From Undaria pinnatifida (Eukaryota > Sar > Phaeophyceae > Laminariales > Alariaceae), in assembly GCA_012845835.1 (NCBI GenBank), contig JABAKD010000018.1, positions 1,732,616-1,796,615 of the forward strand: a DNA stretch of 64,000 nucleotides. Reading direction: 5' to 3'. The notes under the pieces were generated by a model. It was not told the origin of the DNA, searched no databases, and was given only the letters and a program-made list of their open reading frames with translations. This document shows positions 32,520 through 45,224 of the stretch, one piece after another (positions within the stretch are counted from its first letter, which is position 1; each line of letters begins with the position of its first letter). Made by a program: the position numbers and the translations under genes.

Positions 32520-33232
32520 CTTACGAGAGTGTTAATTACCCTGGCCATTTGCACAAGGTTACTGAGTCACGTCATGTAAAGAGTCGATGAATTGGAAGTA
32601 CACCACTCATCATGGAAAATCAACGAGTTGTGAGCATGACTTGTGAGCCGACGAGTTGTGAGCATGACTAGTTGTGAGCATCATCAGCATGTTGTGGTAT
32701 ACTCATGGTACTTCCCTTGTATAGGCAGGGCACAGCAGCATTTGCTGCAGTGTATATCCAGTCCATCCCGTCCTTCCTGACTTTTGTTTTATGGTCGCTC
32801 CAATAGGAATGCTTGTATCCCATCCATGGCATGCCATTCTCGTTTTTCTTGGACCGCACTTCTTTTCAGTTCCGTTCACTCGCATATTAAAAACCTTCAT
32901 CACCAAATATGTTCACCTGTATGTATGTTTGCCGCAGATGAAGGAAATCTTTCAGTTTTTCAGCACGTGAACAGCTAAGCAATGCACTTGTCACTAAGGC
33001 TCTCCCTGGTTCCCCTCAATCTTTTCCGGACGGTACTAAAGCACCAAAGCCTGAGCTCAAAGCCTTGATTCGGCACACAACGGAGGTTGAAGCAAGGAAC
33101 CAATACCGACTGAATGTACAAGTGCATTGCATATTTTTTGTGTAGTTGCTTTTCCATGATCAATTGATTAAAGAACCTGTGTACGAAACGGAAATACAAA
33201 AACATCATATTATTAGTTCATCCGTTTCACGG
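32520..33232. other. Interval without supported gene
   Basis: It contains a short local duplication of GAGTTGTGAGCATGACT near 32620-32670. I see no exon with convincing splice signals. Confidence 0.4.
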
Positions 33233-33625
33233 TTATATTTAGTCCCTCCCCCCCTCCCCCCCTCCCGTCCCCCTATTGATCACAATCAGTCCCCCACGTC
33301 CTTCAAAACTCCGCCCTCCCCTCGCCGGTTTTTCGACTTGCAGGATTCACTTGATAAACTGATGCATTTCCTTCCACAGCTGTCACATTTTGTCCCCCTC
33401 AAAAACGGGTTTTATAGTTTCCGCGCACAGACCGACTAACATCACCCTGTTGACCCTGATATCTACACTGTAGTTTAAAGGGGAGTCGCCGACCTATATC
33501 CTTAATGAGGACACACAACCCGTAACACGCGCGATCGGAGTATCACACACAGCTTGCAAAGATGTTGAGTTTCGACAAAATATTCGATCTCACAGCTGGA
33601 GTGTATTTTAATTTTTATAATACAT
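33233..33625 (-). repeat. Family A repeat, copy 4
   Basis: This is a reverse-strand copy. It ends at 33625 with the AT-rich edge and contains reverse complements of the GGTCGGCGACTCCCC and AAACTATAAAACCCG blocks. Only one C-run (G-run on the element strand) module is retained. Confidence 0.85.
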
Positions 33626-33873
33626 CAAGCGCTCAGAGACGGCCCCACGTCGTAGCCTGAGTGACCCGAGAAACTTGGGTGGTTGACGGCGACTTACGCA
33701 AGTAGGCTTGTCTGAACACGTCGGCTCTCAGGAGATTTCGACCCACCCGGGTATGCTTTATTATGCCCCTCTTGAAATTTGTTCGAGTCCCTTACGGATA
33801 TACTATCGTGACGTATGAAGAGTGGTTTTATATATTGTACAAATTGAAATGCTACAAAAAGGCTGAAAAAGGC

Positions 33874-34100
33874 ATTAAATTGTGAGACGTTTCGGAACTA
33901 GTAGATGAAAACGCTAAAGGCAAGCAACCCAAAAGGGGGGCGGGGAAAAACCCGCTTCCACCCCCCCCCCCCCCCGTCCCACCCCGCCCTCCCTGAAAAA
34001 GCCATTAAATTGTGAGACGTTTCGGAACTAGAAGATGAAAACGATAAAGGCAAGCAACCCAAAAGGGGGGCGGGGAAAAACCCGCTTCCACCCCCCCCCC
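33874..34100 (+). repeat. Tandem duplication, ~130-bp unit
   Basis: The block TAAATTGTGAGACGTTTCGG followed by AACTAG.AGATGAAAACG and AAGGGGGGCGGGGAAAAACC, ending in a C run, is present twice with one or two differences. Confidence 0.9.
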
Positions 34101-35009
34101 CCCTCCCTCCCCCCCCCCCACCCCGCCCTCCCCCCCTTTTACCCCTTTTGTCCCCTCTCCTTTCGTCCCCTCTCCCCCTTTCAGTTTCCCCTCCTCACCC
34201 AATAAACAGAAATATGCCACATGCGTCCACACACACAAGAAGTATAGTATAAGGCTGCGACCTTGTAAACCCTCGCCACAGACTCACTTAACCCCCCCCC
34301 TCCCCACCTTAGGTTAAAAAGATGTTATCAATCTTCACATGCTACGAAAGGCTAATGTACCCGTCCAATTGGTAGAAAATTCGAAACCAGTAGATAGACA
34401 AGAGACAAAGTACCGGATTCCCCCCCCCCGCGCCCCTCCCTCCCTTCCTAGCCGGTTAAAGATATATGTGCCACAGGTTTAACTCCTTTTCTCCCCCCCA
34501 CTACCCCACCGCCCCCCTCCCTCGCCGCAAAGAAACATGCCACAGGTTTAAACAAATGAAAATTATCATATGAGACAGCAATATCTGTCGCGTCAAACCT
34601 CCCACTACTTAGTCCACACCAAAGTATTCATTAAGCAGGCTAATCACATATTCAAAACATTGTAAACTTTCATTCTAAGGCTTCAACCCTTGCCTCGCGA
34701 AGTATTTCTATTCAACCCACACAGTGTAGCAAAATAATAAATACAGCCATAGTCAAACTATGAACAGTAACGGTATTATAAGTGTACTATGACACCACTA
34801 CAACCCATAGATGTCAAGGTTGGTTGTTGCATGCTTATCTTCAGGGATAAATATGCATTTAACCATACTTGACAAAATACGCGAGGGGGAAGGTTGAAAT
34901 TCCCAAACGTCCCTCGCAACTTCGTTTTTAGCCCCCCAAAGCAATTTTCTCGGCGTACATCAATACGTTTTGCAGATATGCGCAACAGGCCACCCCCCCA
35001 ACCACCGTA

Positions 35010-35880
35010 AACTAATATGTATTTGAAAACACCACTCTAAAACAACACGATAACGAAGTTTAGAATATCAACCAAAACATATATGTATAGCAACAACCAC
35101 GTGAACACAAAATAATACGTGTTCACAAACACCACTCTGAAACAACACGATAACGAAGCCTAAGAACATCAACCGAAACATACACGTGTAGCGACATTCA
35201 CGCGAACACAAAATATTACTTGTTCAAAAACACCACTCTTAAACAACACGATAACGAAGCCTAGAACATCAACCAAAACATACACGTGTAGCAACATCCA
35301 CGCGGACACAAATAATATGTATTTGAGAACACCATTCTGAAACAACACGATAACGAAGTCTAGAAGATCGACCGAAACATACACGTGTAGCAACATCCAC
35401 GCGGACACAAATAATATGTATTTGAGAACACCATTCTGAAACAACACGATAACGAAGTCTAGAATATCAACCAAAACATACACGTGTAGCAACATCCACG
35501 CAGATACAAATAACATATACGAAGTATTTGAGAACACCATTTTGAAACAACACGATAACGAAGTCTAGAACATCAACCAAAACATACACGTGTAGCATCA
35601 ACCACGCGGACACAAAACAATATGTATTCGAAAACACCATTCTGAAACAACACGATAACGAAGCCTAAGTACATCAACCAAAACATACACGTGTAGCAAC
35701 ATCCACGCGGACACAAATAACATGTATTTGAGAACACCATTCTGAAACAACACGATAGCAAAGTCTAGAACATCAACCAAAACATACACGTGTAGCAACA
35801 ACCACGCAGACACAAAATAATATGTATTCGAAAACACCATTCTGAAACAACACGATAACGAAGTCTAGAACATTAACCTA
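35010..35880 (+). repeat. ~100-bp satellite, nine copies
   Basis: The ACCA(C/T)TCTGAAACAACACGATA phrase, with AACGAAG(T/C)CTA and CATACACGTGTAGCAACA after it, recurs at about 35031, 35131, 35232, 35331, 35430, 35535, 35636, 35736 and 35836. Spacing of 99-105 bp often preserves a reading frame. The minus strand therefore shows hydrophobic repeating ORFs, which I do not accept as genes. Confidence 0.9.
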
Positions 35881-36879
35881 GAACGCCCACGCACTAAAAC
35901 CACATACACGTCTACATACGAAACCCAGTCAAAAGATAGAACCCATGTAACCTGGATTCCAAATTGGGGTCCCTACGACTCAGAAACATCGAATAGTCTA
36001 CATGTAGTCTTTACACACGCCTAAAATACGTCAAAACTGCTCGTTGCCAAATAACAGGTTTACCAAGAACGCAAGAACAAACCGAACAACGGGGTAGTCA
36101 TAGCAGCGCCTATCATTATAGCATTCGCCCACCGCATCACCTCCTTTGCAATTGGTTTTGGGCATCGGCGAACTGGGTCCAACGCATGCCCGTAGTGTCC
36201 TAGATGGAGGGAGGAGCGGTAAGAAAAATGAAGTGCGCTGCTCGATAACCTGTTCCTGACCGTCGGTATACTGAACAATTTTCGGGCCGCGTCTCCTCTG
36301 TATCAGGTGTGTGAGGAATTTTATTTGTTGTTTTCAAGCAAGCCGTTGCGTTGGCATATACTACCTGGCTTGATGTTAAGGAAAGGAACACCACTCAGCG
36401 ATCATCAACTACGCGCTAGGGCATGTTTTCATGAGCACCACTAACAAGAGCACCAGACATGGACGCGACATCTTGTAAACACGCCTAAGCTAGGCAAGGT
36501 CTACTGACCAGAAAGTGTCCCCTCTTGGCCTGAGGGGGGCTGGTCAGCACCATTCAGGTGCTAGGAAAGGAGACATAAGTTGTTGTATTAGCTCCGAACA
36601 CAAGAGAACAATCGATCTTAACTTAATCCCCGAATCCCCATATCAGAATCCAGGAGAGGATAAGTATAAACCCTTACTACAGTAGTTGTCTTCATATCTA
36701 GATAACGTTCACATACCACATCAGATCCTCAACAGTCAATCACCACCAAGAAGATCAACTGTCGTGTCTTACCAACAACACTACACACTCTCTGGTGCTC
36801 CACTGTCCACAATCTACAGGACCACAACATCTTCGACGATAATGGGGAGAAAACAGGGCGTATAATCGTACACTAGATA

Positions 36880-37165
36880 ATAACAATGTGAAAAAGAAGT
36901 ACAGACATATATGTTTACACTGCAGTAGACCACACTACAAACCTATTACGTAGGGTATTTCGTGCCTCCGGCCGCTTGTATGATCGCCTGACAACCTCTA
37001 CCAAACGCAATAGCATATCCCTAACGAAGTAAAGTCACCCTCGCGTTCAATAGTGGTGACATCGCATGCCCACGTCACCCCACTTGGTGTATTTGTAATA
37101 TGTATCTCTGTCTTATAGTTGGCGACCTCAGAGCCGCACATCGGCATGGTAAAAATCATAGGCGT
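36880..37165 (+). repeat. Family B repeat, copy 1
   Basis: It contains the TTACGTAGGGTATTTCGT, ATGATCGCCTGACAACCTC and ATATGTATCTCTGTCTTATA blocks. The same blocks recur at 38265-38760 and 40225-40860. Its right end abuts family A copy 5. Confidence 0.75.
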
Positions 37166-37175
37166 AAAATCGTAC

Positions 37176-38300
37176 ATATATTATAAAAAATGAAAATGCA
37201 CTCCAGCTGTGAGATCGAAGATTTCGTCGAAACTCATCTTTGCAAGCTGTGTGTGATACTCCGATCGCGCGTATTACGGGTTGTGTGTCCTCATTAAGGA
37301 TATAGGTCGGCGACTCCCCTTACAACTACAGTGTAGCTATCAGGGTCAACAGGGTGATGTTAGTCAGTCTGTGCGCGGAAACTATAAAACCCGTTTCTGA
37401 GGGGGACAAAATCTGACAGCTGCGGAGGGAAATGTATTCGTTTATCAAGTGAATCCTGTAAGTCGAATAACCGGTGAGGGGGGGGGGCGGAGTTTTGAAG
37501 GACGTAGGGGCCTGGTTTTGATCAAAAGCGAGCGGAGTTGGAGGGGGGGGGGGGATGGGAGGGGGGGGGACTGGGGGGGGGGGGGAGGGGACGGGCGGGC
37601 AATTTGTGCGTGGAAGCAATAAATCCTTCTATGGGGATAACTCTGACTGTTTTGGGAAAAAAAAAAAATGCACCAGTTTATCATAGAGGGGGGGGTTGGG
37701 GCGGGGGTGGGGCGTGTGGAGCAGCTCAATCTGTGCGTGGAAACTACACACTTTTTTGAGGGGATAAATGTGAAGGTTTTGGAAAGAATGCATCAGCTTA
37801 TCATGTACATCCTGGGGTAAGTCGTACAATCAGTGAGTAGAGAGAGGGCGAAGTGTTCGAGGGGGTGGGGGTGGGATGGGGTGGGGTTAGGGTTAGGGGT
37901 TTGGGGAGGTGGGGGATGGGGGCGGCGGGAGGTGGGGGGGGGGAGGAAGGGTTTCAGGTGAGGGGTTCGTTATACGTGTGGTGCTAGGGCTAGGCGATGG
38001 TGCGGGTGGTGGGGAAGAAGGGGGCGTTCGGGGCGGGGGGGGGGGGGAGCAGCGGCATGGATGGCTCTAGAAAGATAATGAGGTGATATCCAGTGCGTGA
38101 AGTGTTTATTAATCTGGCGGATTTCGATATTAGGTGGGGCGTTTGAGCAAGGGAGAGCGAGAAGGGGGGGGGGAGATTTTTGGGGAGGTTTAGGTCACAA
38201 ATAATATTCAAATACACTTCGGCTGTGAGATCAAAGATATGTAGGGGCTTGTTATACGCGTGGTGAGACAATAATAATTTGAAAAGGAGGTACAAACAGA
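37176..38300 (+). repeat. Family A repeat, copy 5 (long form)
   Basis: This is the longest plus-strand copy. Standard 5' blocks are followed by three successive modules, each with a (T)TGTGCG.GGAAAC start, GGGGATAA and a G run. It continues past GTAAGTCGTACAATCAGTGA into a further module (GGTGATATCCAGTGCGTGAA, GATTTCGATATTAGGTGGGG). The region is closely mirrored on the other strand at 41225-42311. Confidence 0.8.
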
Positions 38301-38760
38301 TATGTTAAAATTGCGGCAAACCGCACTACCAATTTATTACGTAGGGTCCGTACATACCGTCTGCATGATCGCCTCCCAACCTATGCCAACCGAAGTATGA
38401 CTTACGAAGTGTCGCAATTGAGCGCGTGTACACTAAGCGTTCCTTTCAAAGAGCTGACGATTCGCATTTTTCCCTTTCGTTCTCAATGGCGATGACATTG
38501 CATGACCACATCACCTCGCCTGTTGTATTTGGCAATAATATGTATCTCTTTCTTATAATTAGCGATGTCAGAAAATATTGGTATCTACATGATTGTACCT
38601 ATCGATTGAAATATTCTATCTCTCGATCCATGTACAATAACAAATTGTGAAGCTTTTAACACGTGGTTTACTACACACCTAAGAACTGGGTTGCATACTA
38701 CATGTAACATCAAACCTTCTAGAATAGTACACATTACCAGGCGGGTGATACGAAGGGGTG
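38265..38760 (+). repeat. Family B repeat, copy 2
   Basis: It shares with copies 1 and 3 the AAATTGCGG.AAACC.C.CTACCAA block, TACATACCGTCTGC.TGATCG, CCAAG/CCGAAGTATGACT and GCGATGTCAGA blocks. It again ends where a family A module begins. Confidence 0.75.
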
Positions 38761-39746
38761 TCTTCTTGCTACAACCGTCAGATTCGACCCCTTTAAGGGT
38801 TTATAGTTTCCGCGCACAAATTGAAATGTCCCGCCCCCCGCCCCCCCCCCCCCCCGATCCCTCTTGTTCAAACGCTCAACCCAAAATCAAAATTTACCAG
38901 AGTAGTAAACACTACCAGCCAACTGATAGCATCTCATTATCCTTCTAGCCATCCATGCCGTAGCTCCAACTCATCTCCGCCCTCCCCACCCCCACCCCCA
39001 CCCCCCCCACCACCCCTTTTTTTTTCCCCTCGCTCTCTCTTGCTGAAACGCCCCACCCAATATCGAAATCCGCCAGAGTAACAAACACTTCCACGCCCTG
39101 AATATCGCCGCATTATATTTTTAGAGCCGTCAATGCCGCTGCTGCAATTCCCCCCCCCCCCCGCCCCCAACGCCCCCTCCTTCCCCACCACCCTCAACAT
39201 CGCCTAGACCTAGCACCACGCGTATAGCAAACCCCTACATCTATACGACCTAACCCCCCCCCCCCCCCCCCCCCTCGCCAGCCGCATCCCCCCCCACCTC
39301 CCCCACAAGAAGGATTCAAAGTTTCCACGCACAAATTGAGCTGCCCCGCCTGTCCCTCCCCCCACTCCCCCCCTCCCGCCCCCCTTTGATCAAAACCAGG
39401 CCCCCACGTCCTTAACAACTCCGCCCTCCCCTCGCCTGTTATTCGACTTATAGGATTCACTTGATAAACTTATGCATTTCCTTCCACAGCTGTCAGATTT
39501 TGTCTCCCTCAGAAACGGGTTTTATAGTTTCCGCGCACAGACTGCCTAACATCACCCTGTGGACCCTGATAGCTACACTGCTGTAGTTGCAAGGGGAGTC
39601 GCCGACCTATATTCCTAATGAGGACACACAACCCGCAATACGCGCGATCGGAGAATAATCACACACAGCTTGCAAAGATGAGTTTCGACAAAATATTCGA
39701 TCTCACGTCTGGAGCGTATTTTATTTTTTATAATATAATCTATACG
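38760..39746 (-). repeat. Family A repeat, copy 6 (long form)
   Basis: A reverse-strand copy. The canonical end lies at 39746 and two or three diverged C-run modules extend left to about 38760. The modules at 38815-38960 and 38985-39240 resemble each other. Confidence 0.75.
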
Positions 39747-40224
39747 TACTACACAGTAAGAGACAGATAATTTCGGACACCAGTCATAATGTTACTTATA
39801 TTATTGAATTCTGCAAGCGCCCGAGGTTGGGTTCTGTCGACAGGTATAGACACATGTGACCACGGACTTGATTATGCGAGTTAATGTGAGAACAAAAACA
39901 ACAACATGTATGTAACCACATCTATCTTGAGGTTTTGGTACTGTGTTGGGAAATAAATAGGTTTAGACTAGAGTTCCATCTTAGATATTGTGGTAAAATG
40001 CATTATTTTGTATCTCCTATTATAACCAAATAAATGGTGAGGGACATTTGGGTTTTTCAATGTTCCCCATCACAGTCAATTCAGGTATCATGCGCTAATA
40101 TTCGCAGGAGTATTGGTGTATAGTATGATACCTTCCTTGGTTGTACTCTATTCTACTCAAATTATTTTTTGTGTCACTTTAAGGCGCTGTACGAATAGAA
40201 TATATAGTTTTTAGGGGTTTGATG

Positions 40225-40860
40225 TATGATACAATTTGAGAAGGAAGCACAGGCAGATGTGTTAAAATTGCGGTAAACCACCTTACCAACCCATTACGTG
40301 GGGTATTTCGTACATACCGTCTGCTTGATCGCCTCCCAACCTATGCCAAGCGAAGTATGACTAACGAGGTAACGTAATTGAGCGTGGGTATACCAAGTAT
40401 GACTAACGAGGTAACGTAATTAAGCGCGTGTATACCAAGCGTTCCTGAAAAACACTGACGACTTGCATTTCTCCCTCTAGTGCTCAATAGCGGAGACAGT
40501 GCATGGCCACATCACCTCGCATGTTGTATTTGGCAATGCATATCTCTGTCGTATAATTAGCGATGTCAGACAATAATGGTAAATATATGATGGTGGTGAC
40601 AAACAGTGCATGACCACATCACCTCGCCTGTTGTATTTGGTAATACGTATCTCTTTCTTATAATTAGCGATGTCAGAAAATAATGATAACTACAAATATT
40701 CTATAAAATATTCTAGCTTTCGATCCATGTACACCAACAAATTATGAAGATTTAACACGTTATTTACTACACTTAAACACTGGGTTGCATACTGCATCTA
40801 ACATCAAACCTTCTAGAATAGTAAACATTACCAGGCAGATGATATAAAGGGATGTCTTCT
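40225..40860 (+). repeat. Family B repeat, copy 3 with internal duplications
   Basis: The family B blocks recur. Inside, ACTAACGAGGTAACGTAATT is present twice (about 40360 and 40398), and ~110 bp around CACATCACCTCGC.TGTTGTA is present twice (about 40508 and 40615). Confidence 0.75.
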
Positions 40861-42311
40861 TGCTACAATCGTCAGGCTTGTCCCCTTTGAGGATTTATAG
40901 TTTCCGCGCACATATTGAAATGTCCCGCCCCCCGCCCCCCCTCTCCCCCCCCCCTCCCCCGATCCCTCTTGTTAAAAAAAAACCCACACCTTCCCCCCCC
41001 CCCCCCTCCCCCGATCCCTCCCCCCCCCCCCCTTTCCGCCTAGTTTGTCCAAACGCCCCACTCACAATCGAAATCGGCCAGAGTAATAAACACCTATACG
41101 CAGTTGATATCACGTCATTATATTTTTGACCATCCATGACGTAGTTTTCGTTCTTTCCCCCCACCCCCCTCAACCCCCCTCCAACGCCCCATCTTTTCCA
41201 ACCACCCGCACGATCGCCTAGACCTAGCACCACGCGTATAACAAGCCCCTACATATCTTTGATCTCACAGCCGAAGTGTATTTGAATATTATTTGTGACC
41301 TAAACCTCCTCAAAAATCCCCCCCCCCCTTCTCGCTCTCCCTTGCTCAAACGCCCCACCTAATATCGAAATCCGCCAGATTAATAAACACTTCACGCACT
41401 GGATATCACCTCATTAACTTTCTAGAGCCATCCATGCCGCTGCTTCCCCCCCCCCCCCGCCCCGAACGCCCCCTTCTTCCCCACCACCCGCACCATCGCC
41501 TAGACCTAGCACCACACGTAAAACAAACCCCTCACCTGAAACCCTTCCTCCCCCCCCCCCCCCCCCCCCGCCCCCACCCCCCACCTCCCCAAACCCCTAA
41601 CCGTAACCCCACCCCATCCCAACCCCACCCCCTCGAACACTCCGCCCTCTCTCTACTCACTGATTGTACGACTCACCCCAGGATGTACATGATAAGCTGA
41701 TGCATTCTTTTCAAAACCTTCACATTTATCCCCTCAAAATAATGTATAGCTTCCACGCACAGATTGAGCTGCCCCACCCGACCCACCCCCGCCCCAACCC
41801 CCCCCCTTATGATAAACTGGTGCATTTTTTTTTTTTTCCCAAAACCGTCAGAGTTATCCCCTTAAAAGGATTTATTGCTTCCACGCACAAATTGCCAGCC
41901 CGTCCCCCCCCCCCCCCCCCCAGTCCCCTCCCCTCCCATTCTCCACCCCCTCCAACCCCGCTCGCTTTTGATCAAAACCAGGCCCCCACGTCCTTCAAAA
42001 CTCCGCCGCCCCCTCACCGGTTGTTCGACTTACAGGATTCACTTGATAAACGAATACATTTTCCTCCGCGGCTGTCAGATTTTGTCCCCCTCAGAAACGG
42101 GTTTTATAGTTTCCGCGCACAGACTGACTAACATCACCCTGTTGACCCTGATAGCTACACTGCAGTTGTAAGGGGAGTCGCCGACCTATATCCTTAATGA
42201 GGACACACAACTCGTAATGCGCGCGGTCGGAGTATCACACAAAGCTTGCAAAGATGAGTTTCGACGAAATCTTCGATCTCACAGCTGGAGTGTATTTTCA
42301 TTTTTTATAAT
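40860..42311 (-). repeat. Family A repeat, copy 7 (longest)
   Basis: A reverse-strand copy with its canonical end at 42311. It continues left through four or five C-run modules to 40860. Its order mirrors copy 5, including the reverse complements of GTAAGTCGTACAATCAGTGA and of the GATTTCGATATTAGGTGGGG module. Confidence 0.8.
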
Positions 42312-42339
42312 ATTTCAGCAGTGGTGGATCATGGATACA

Positions 42340-42700
42340 TTTAAGCTAGCCTTTTGCGCGTTGAAAACATACACGCAGCAGTTACAAACCAGCCATTTTT
42401 ATGGATAGCGGGTTGTCGTTCGATGCCTCTTCGGAAGTGTATGGGGGGGAGGACTTGGCCCTTGCGGTTGGAAGTGGCAAGCTCAAGGGTGGAAGAGGTT
42501 GTGTTTTTGGGGAGGGGGTGTAGAGGGCAGGGTCACAGAGAGAGCGAGACGGCGGGAATTCTGCCCCTGCCACGACCGACAGCATCAGCCAGCAACACCG
42601 CACAGCCTTCTGCGCGTTGAAACATACACGCAGCCGTTACAAATCAGCCATTTATATGGATAGCGGGTTGTCGTTCGATGCCTCTTCGGAGGTGTAGACT
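42340..42700 (+). repeat. Direct duplication, ~95-bp unit
   Basis: A unit starting CGCGTTGAAA(A)CATACACGC and including GGATAGCGGGTTGTCGTTCG occurs at about 42358 and 42613, with ~160 bp between the copies. Confidence 0.85.
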
Positions 42701-42954
42701 GTATGGGGGGGAGGACTTAGCCCTTGCGGCTAGAGGGGGCAGGGCCAGGAGAACAGGGAGGTACATCTAGTATTATTCGTGGTTTTTGGTTGGTGGAAAC
42801 ATCGTTTCACGCTTTCATCTGGATGTTGTGTTATTTCATCATGTTTATGGTTTTTGACACTCACACGCTACATTGTCAGATGGCAAATGAAATAAAACTA
42901 AAAATACATTTAAGCTCCTGCATTTTAACAATCGTTTAATCTTATTTAAAATAT

Positions 42955-43500
42955 TGTAAAAATGAAAATACACTCCAGCTGTGAGATCGAAGATTTCGTC
43001 GAAACTCATCTTTGCAAGCTGTGTGTGATACTCCGATCGCGCGTATTACGATTTGTGTGTCCTCATAAAGGATTTAGGTCGGCGACTCCCCTTACAACTA
43101 CAGTGTAGCTATCAGGGTCAACAGGGTGATGTTAGTCAGTCTGTGTGCGGAAACTATAAAACCCGTTTCTGAGGGGGACAAAATCTGACAGCTGTGTAGG
43201 GAAATGTATTCGTTTATCAAGTGAACCTTGTAAGTCGAATAACCGGTGAGGGGGGGGGGGGCGGAGTTTTGAAGGACGTGGGGGCCTGGTTTTGATCAAA
43301 AGCGAGCGAGGTTGGATGGGGGGGGAAATGGGAGGGGGGGGGACTGGGGGGGAGGGGGGGGGGGGGGGGGGGCGGGCAATTTGTGCATGTAAGTTATAAA
43401 TCCTTTCAAGGGGATAAATCTGACGGTTTTGGCACAGTTTATTATTGGGGGGGGGGGGGGTTGGGGCGGGGGGGGGGCGTGTGGGGCAGCTCAATCTGTG
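42955..43500 (+). repeat. Family A repeat, copy 8, running into the gap
   Basis: The copy starts with AAAATACACTCCAGCTGTGA and keeps all standard blocks plus two long G runs. It is cut by the assembly gap inside a module (CAGCTCAATCTGTG). It is head-to-head with copy 7, about 640 bp apart. Confidence 0.85.
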
Positions 43501-44000
43501 NNNNNNNNNNNNNNNNNNNNNNNNNNNNNNNNNNNNNNNNNNNNNNNNNNNNNNNNNNNNNNNNNNNNNNNNNNNNNNNNNNNNNNNNNNNNNNNNNNNN
43601 NNNNNNNNNNNNNNNNNNNNNNNNNNNNNNNNNNNNNNNNNNNNNNNNNNNNNNNNNNNNNNNNNNNNNNNNNNNNNNNNNNNNNNNNNNNNNNNNNNNN
43701 NNNNNNNNNNNNNNNNNNNNNNNNNNNNNNNNNNNNNNNNNNNNNNNNNNNNNNNNNNNNNNNNNNNNNNNNNNNNNNNNNNNNNNNNNNNNNNNNNNNN
43801 NNNNNNNNNNNNNNNNNNNNNNNNNNNNNNNNNNNNNNNNNNNNNNNNNNNNNNNNNNNNNNNNNNNNNNNNNNNNNNNNNNNNNNNNNNNNNNNNNNNN
43901 NNNNNNNNNNNNNNNNNNNNNNNNNNNNNNNNNNNNNNNNNNNNNNNNNNNNNNNNNNNNNNNNNNNNNNNNNNNNNNNNNNNNNNNNNNNNNNNNNNNN
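43501..44000. other. Assembly gap (500 N)
   Basis: Exactly 500 undetermined bases, a size often used as a placeholder. It falls inside a G-run-rich family A copy, which probably broke the assembly. Confidence 0.99.
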
Positions 44001-44936
44001 CTCCGCGGCGGCTGACGCTGCCCGCTATACGCTCGCGCAAGGCAAGGAAGAATGCAACTAAACATATGTAAAGGGGGCAGAAAGATCAGGCCCATGATTT
44101 GGTGCGAACAGCGGTTTGATAATGCCAAGAGCTGCTTGTGCAGAGCAAATTGCCCTGTTGTGCTCAGCTGTGCTTGTGTGCTGTTGTTACCGGTGTTACG
44201 TTCTGATCGGCAGTGTGGGGGTAATTTGCGTGGGGAAAAAACAGGGGGCCGTGAAAGATTTTTTTTTTTTCTTTTTTTTTCATCCTCCGGCGGATGGGGA
44301 AAATAAATGCCGTGAAAGATCAAATATCAAATACATGTAGAAAAAAAGAGAGAGGAAAAGATGAACGAAAACTGGTACACAAACGAAAGTGTATGGAGCA
44401 TAAGCTTTTTTTACCCGGATCCCCAGAAGGATCTAAAAAAAAAAAAAAAAATAAATAAAAGGAGTACTCCGTACACAACAACACGCATTATACGTACCCG
44501 GTACTGCTCTATGCAGTATGTTCGAAAGAAAGCACACAGCGCAGCGAAGGGCACGGCACCACACCGCACGGCTCCGCACGGCGCTACGCTGCGCTCCTGG
44601 GCCCTATATAATATAGCCGGGCCGATCTCAGCTGGGCGTGCATGTGATCCACCAGCGTAGTATCTGATGGTATGTATGTACAAACCTGTGGTGTAGTAGT
44701 ACTGGTATATAAAGCTTTAGCTCACCACACTTCCACGTATTTTCATACGCGTCGTGTGTCGATTTAACTCAGCTGCTTTCGCAGCCCAACGCTAGCTGGC
44801 GCACCCTTCGGTCCTAAATTCGTCGATTTCACAGCTAGCTGGCGACGACGTTGAAATATTTTTTTCAGGGAAAAAAAAATGTGTCGCCACCGCTGTGGAA
44901 GGTATACAGATAGGATCATAGTCTACATCTTCAAGT
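44001..44936. other. Interval with no supported exon; TATA-like site
   Basis: No convincing coding exon was found. TATATAAAG occurs at about 44706 and another AT-rich box at 44604. Whether either is a promoter is unknown. Confidence 0.3.
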
Positions 44937-45224
44937 TTACCGCCACAATTTTCGATCTACAACAGTATCTGATTGTTGTTCTGCAGTGAACCCTATATGC
45001 CTGCGAAACCAGCAGACCACGGCTTCGTTTCTGGGGCCGTACGGTGGTGGCTTGGGGCTATACGCACTAAACTGCGACGCCGGGCTTGCTCCTGCCGCTT
45101 TTGGTTCTTCAGGAGGTGGTGGCTGGTGCTGCTCATGGTCTTCGGTGACTCTCACCTTTTTTACCAGCAATAACCAAATAACACCTGTTCGGACCTCTTC
45201 GGCTCGAAATGCGGTGGAAATCCG
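44937..45224 (-). CDS. Terminal exon of putative Pro-rich gene
   Basis: The acceptor TATGCCGTTCAG is followed by 95 open codons and a stop (start RISTAFRAEEVRTG, end DTVVDRKLWR). The frame has a hydrophobic VIWLLLVKK stretch and a Pro-rich middle. Confidence 0.4.
   Translation of the reverse strand, partial: RISTAFRAEEVRTGVIWLLLVKKVRVTEDHEQHQPPPPEEPKAAGASPASQFSAYSPKPPPYGPRNEAVVCWFRRHIGFTAEQQSDTVVDRKLWR

Noticed and set aside
35169-35840. Minus-strand hydrophobic ORFs in the ~100-bp satellite
   Set aside because: Units of 101-105 bp break the frame, no splice or start signals fit, and the peptide only mirrors the DNA repeat. Listed as a curiosity, not a gene.
43132-44323. ORFs of 200-300 codons across 43501-44000
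   Set aside because: They consist mostly of undetermined bases in the gap.
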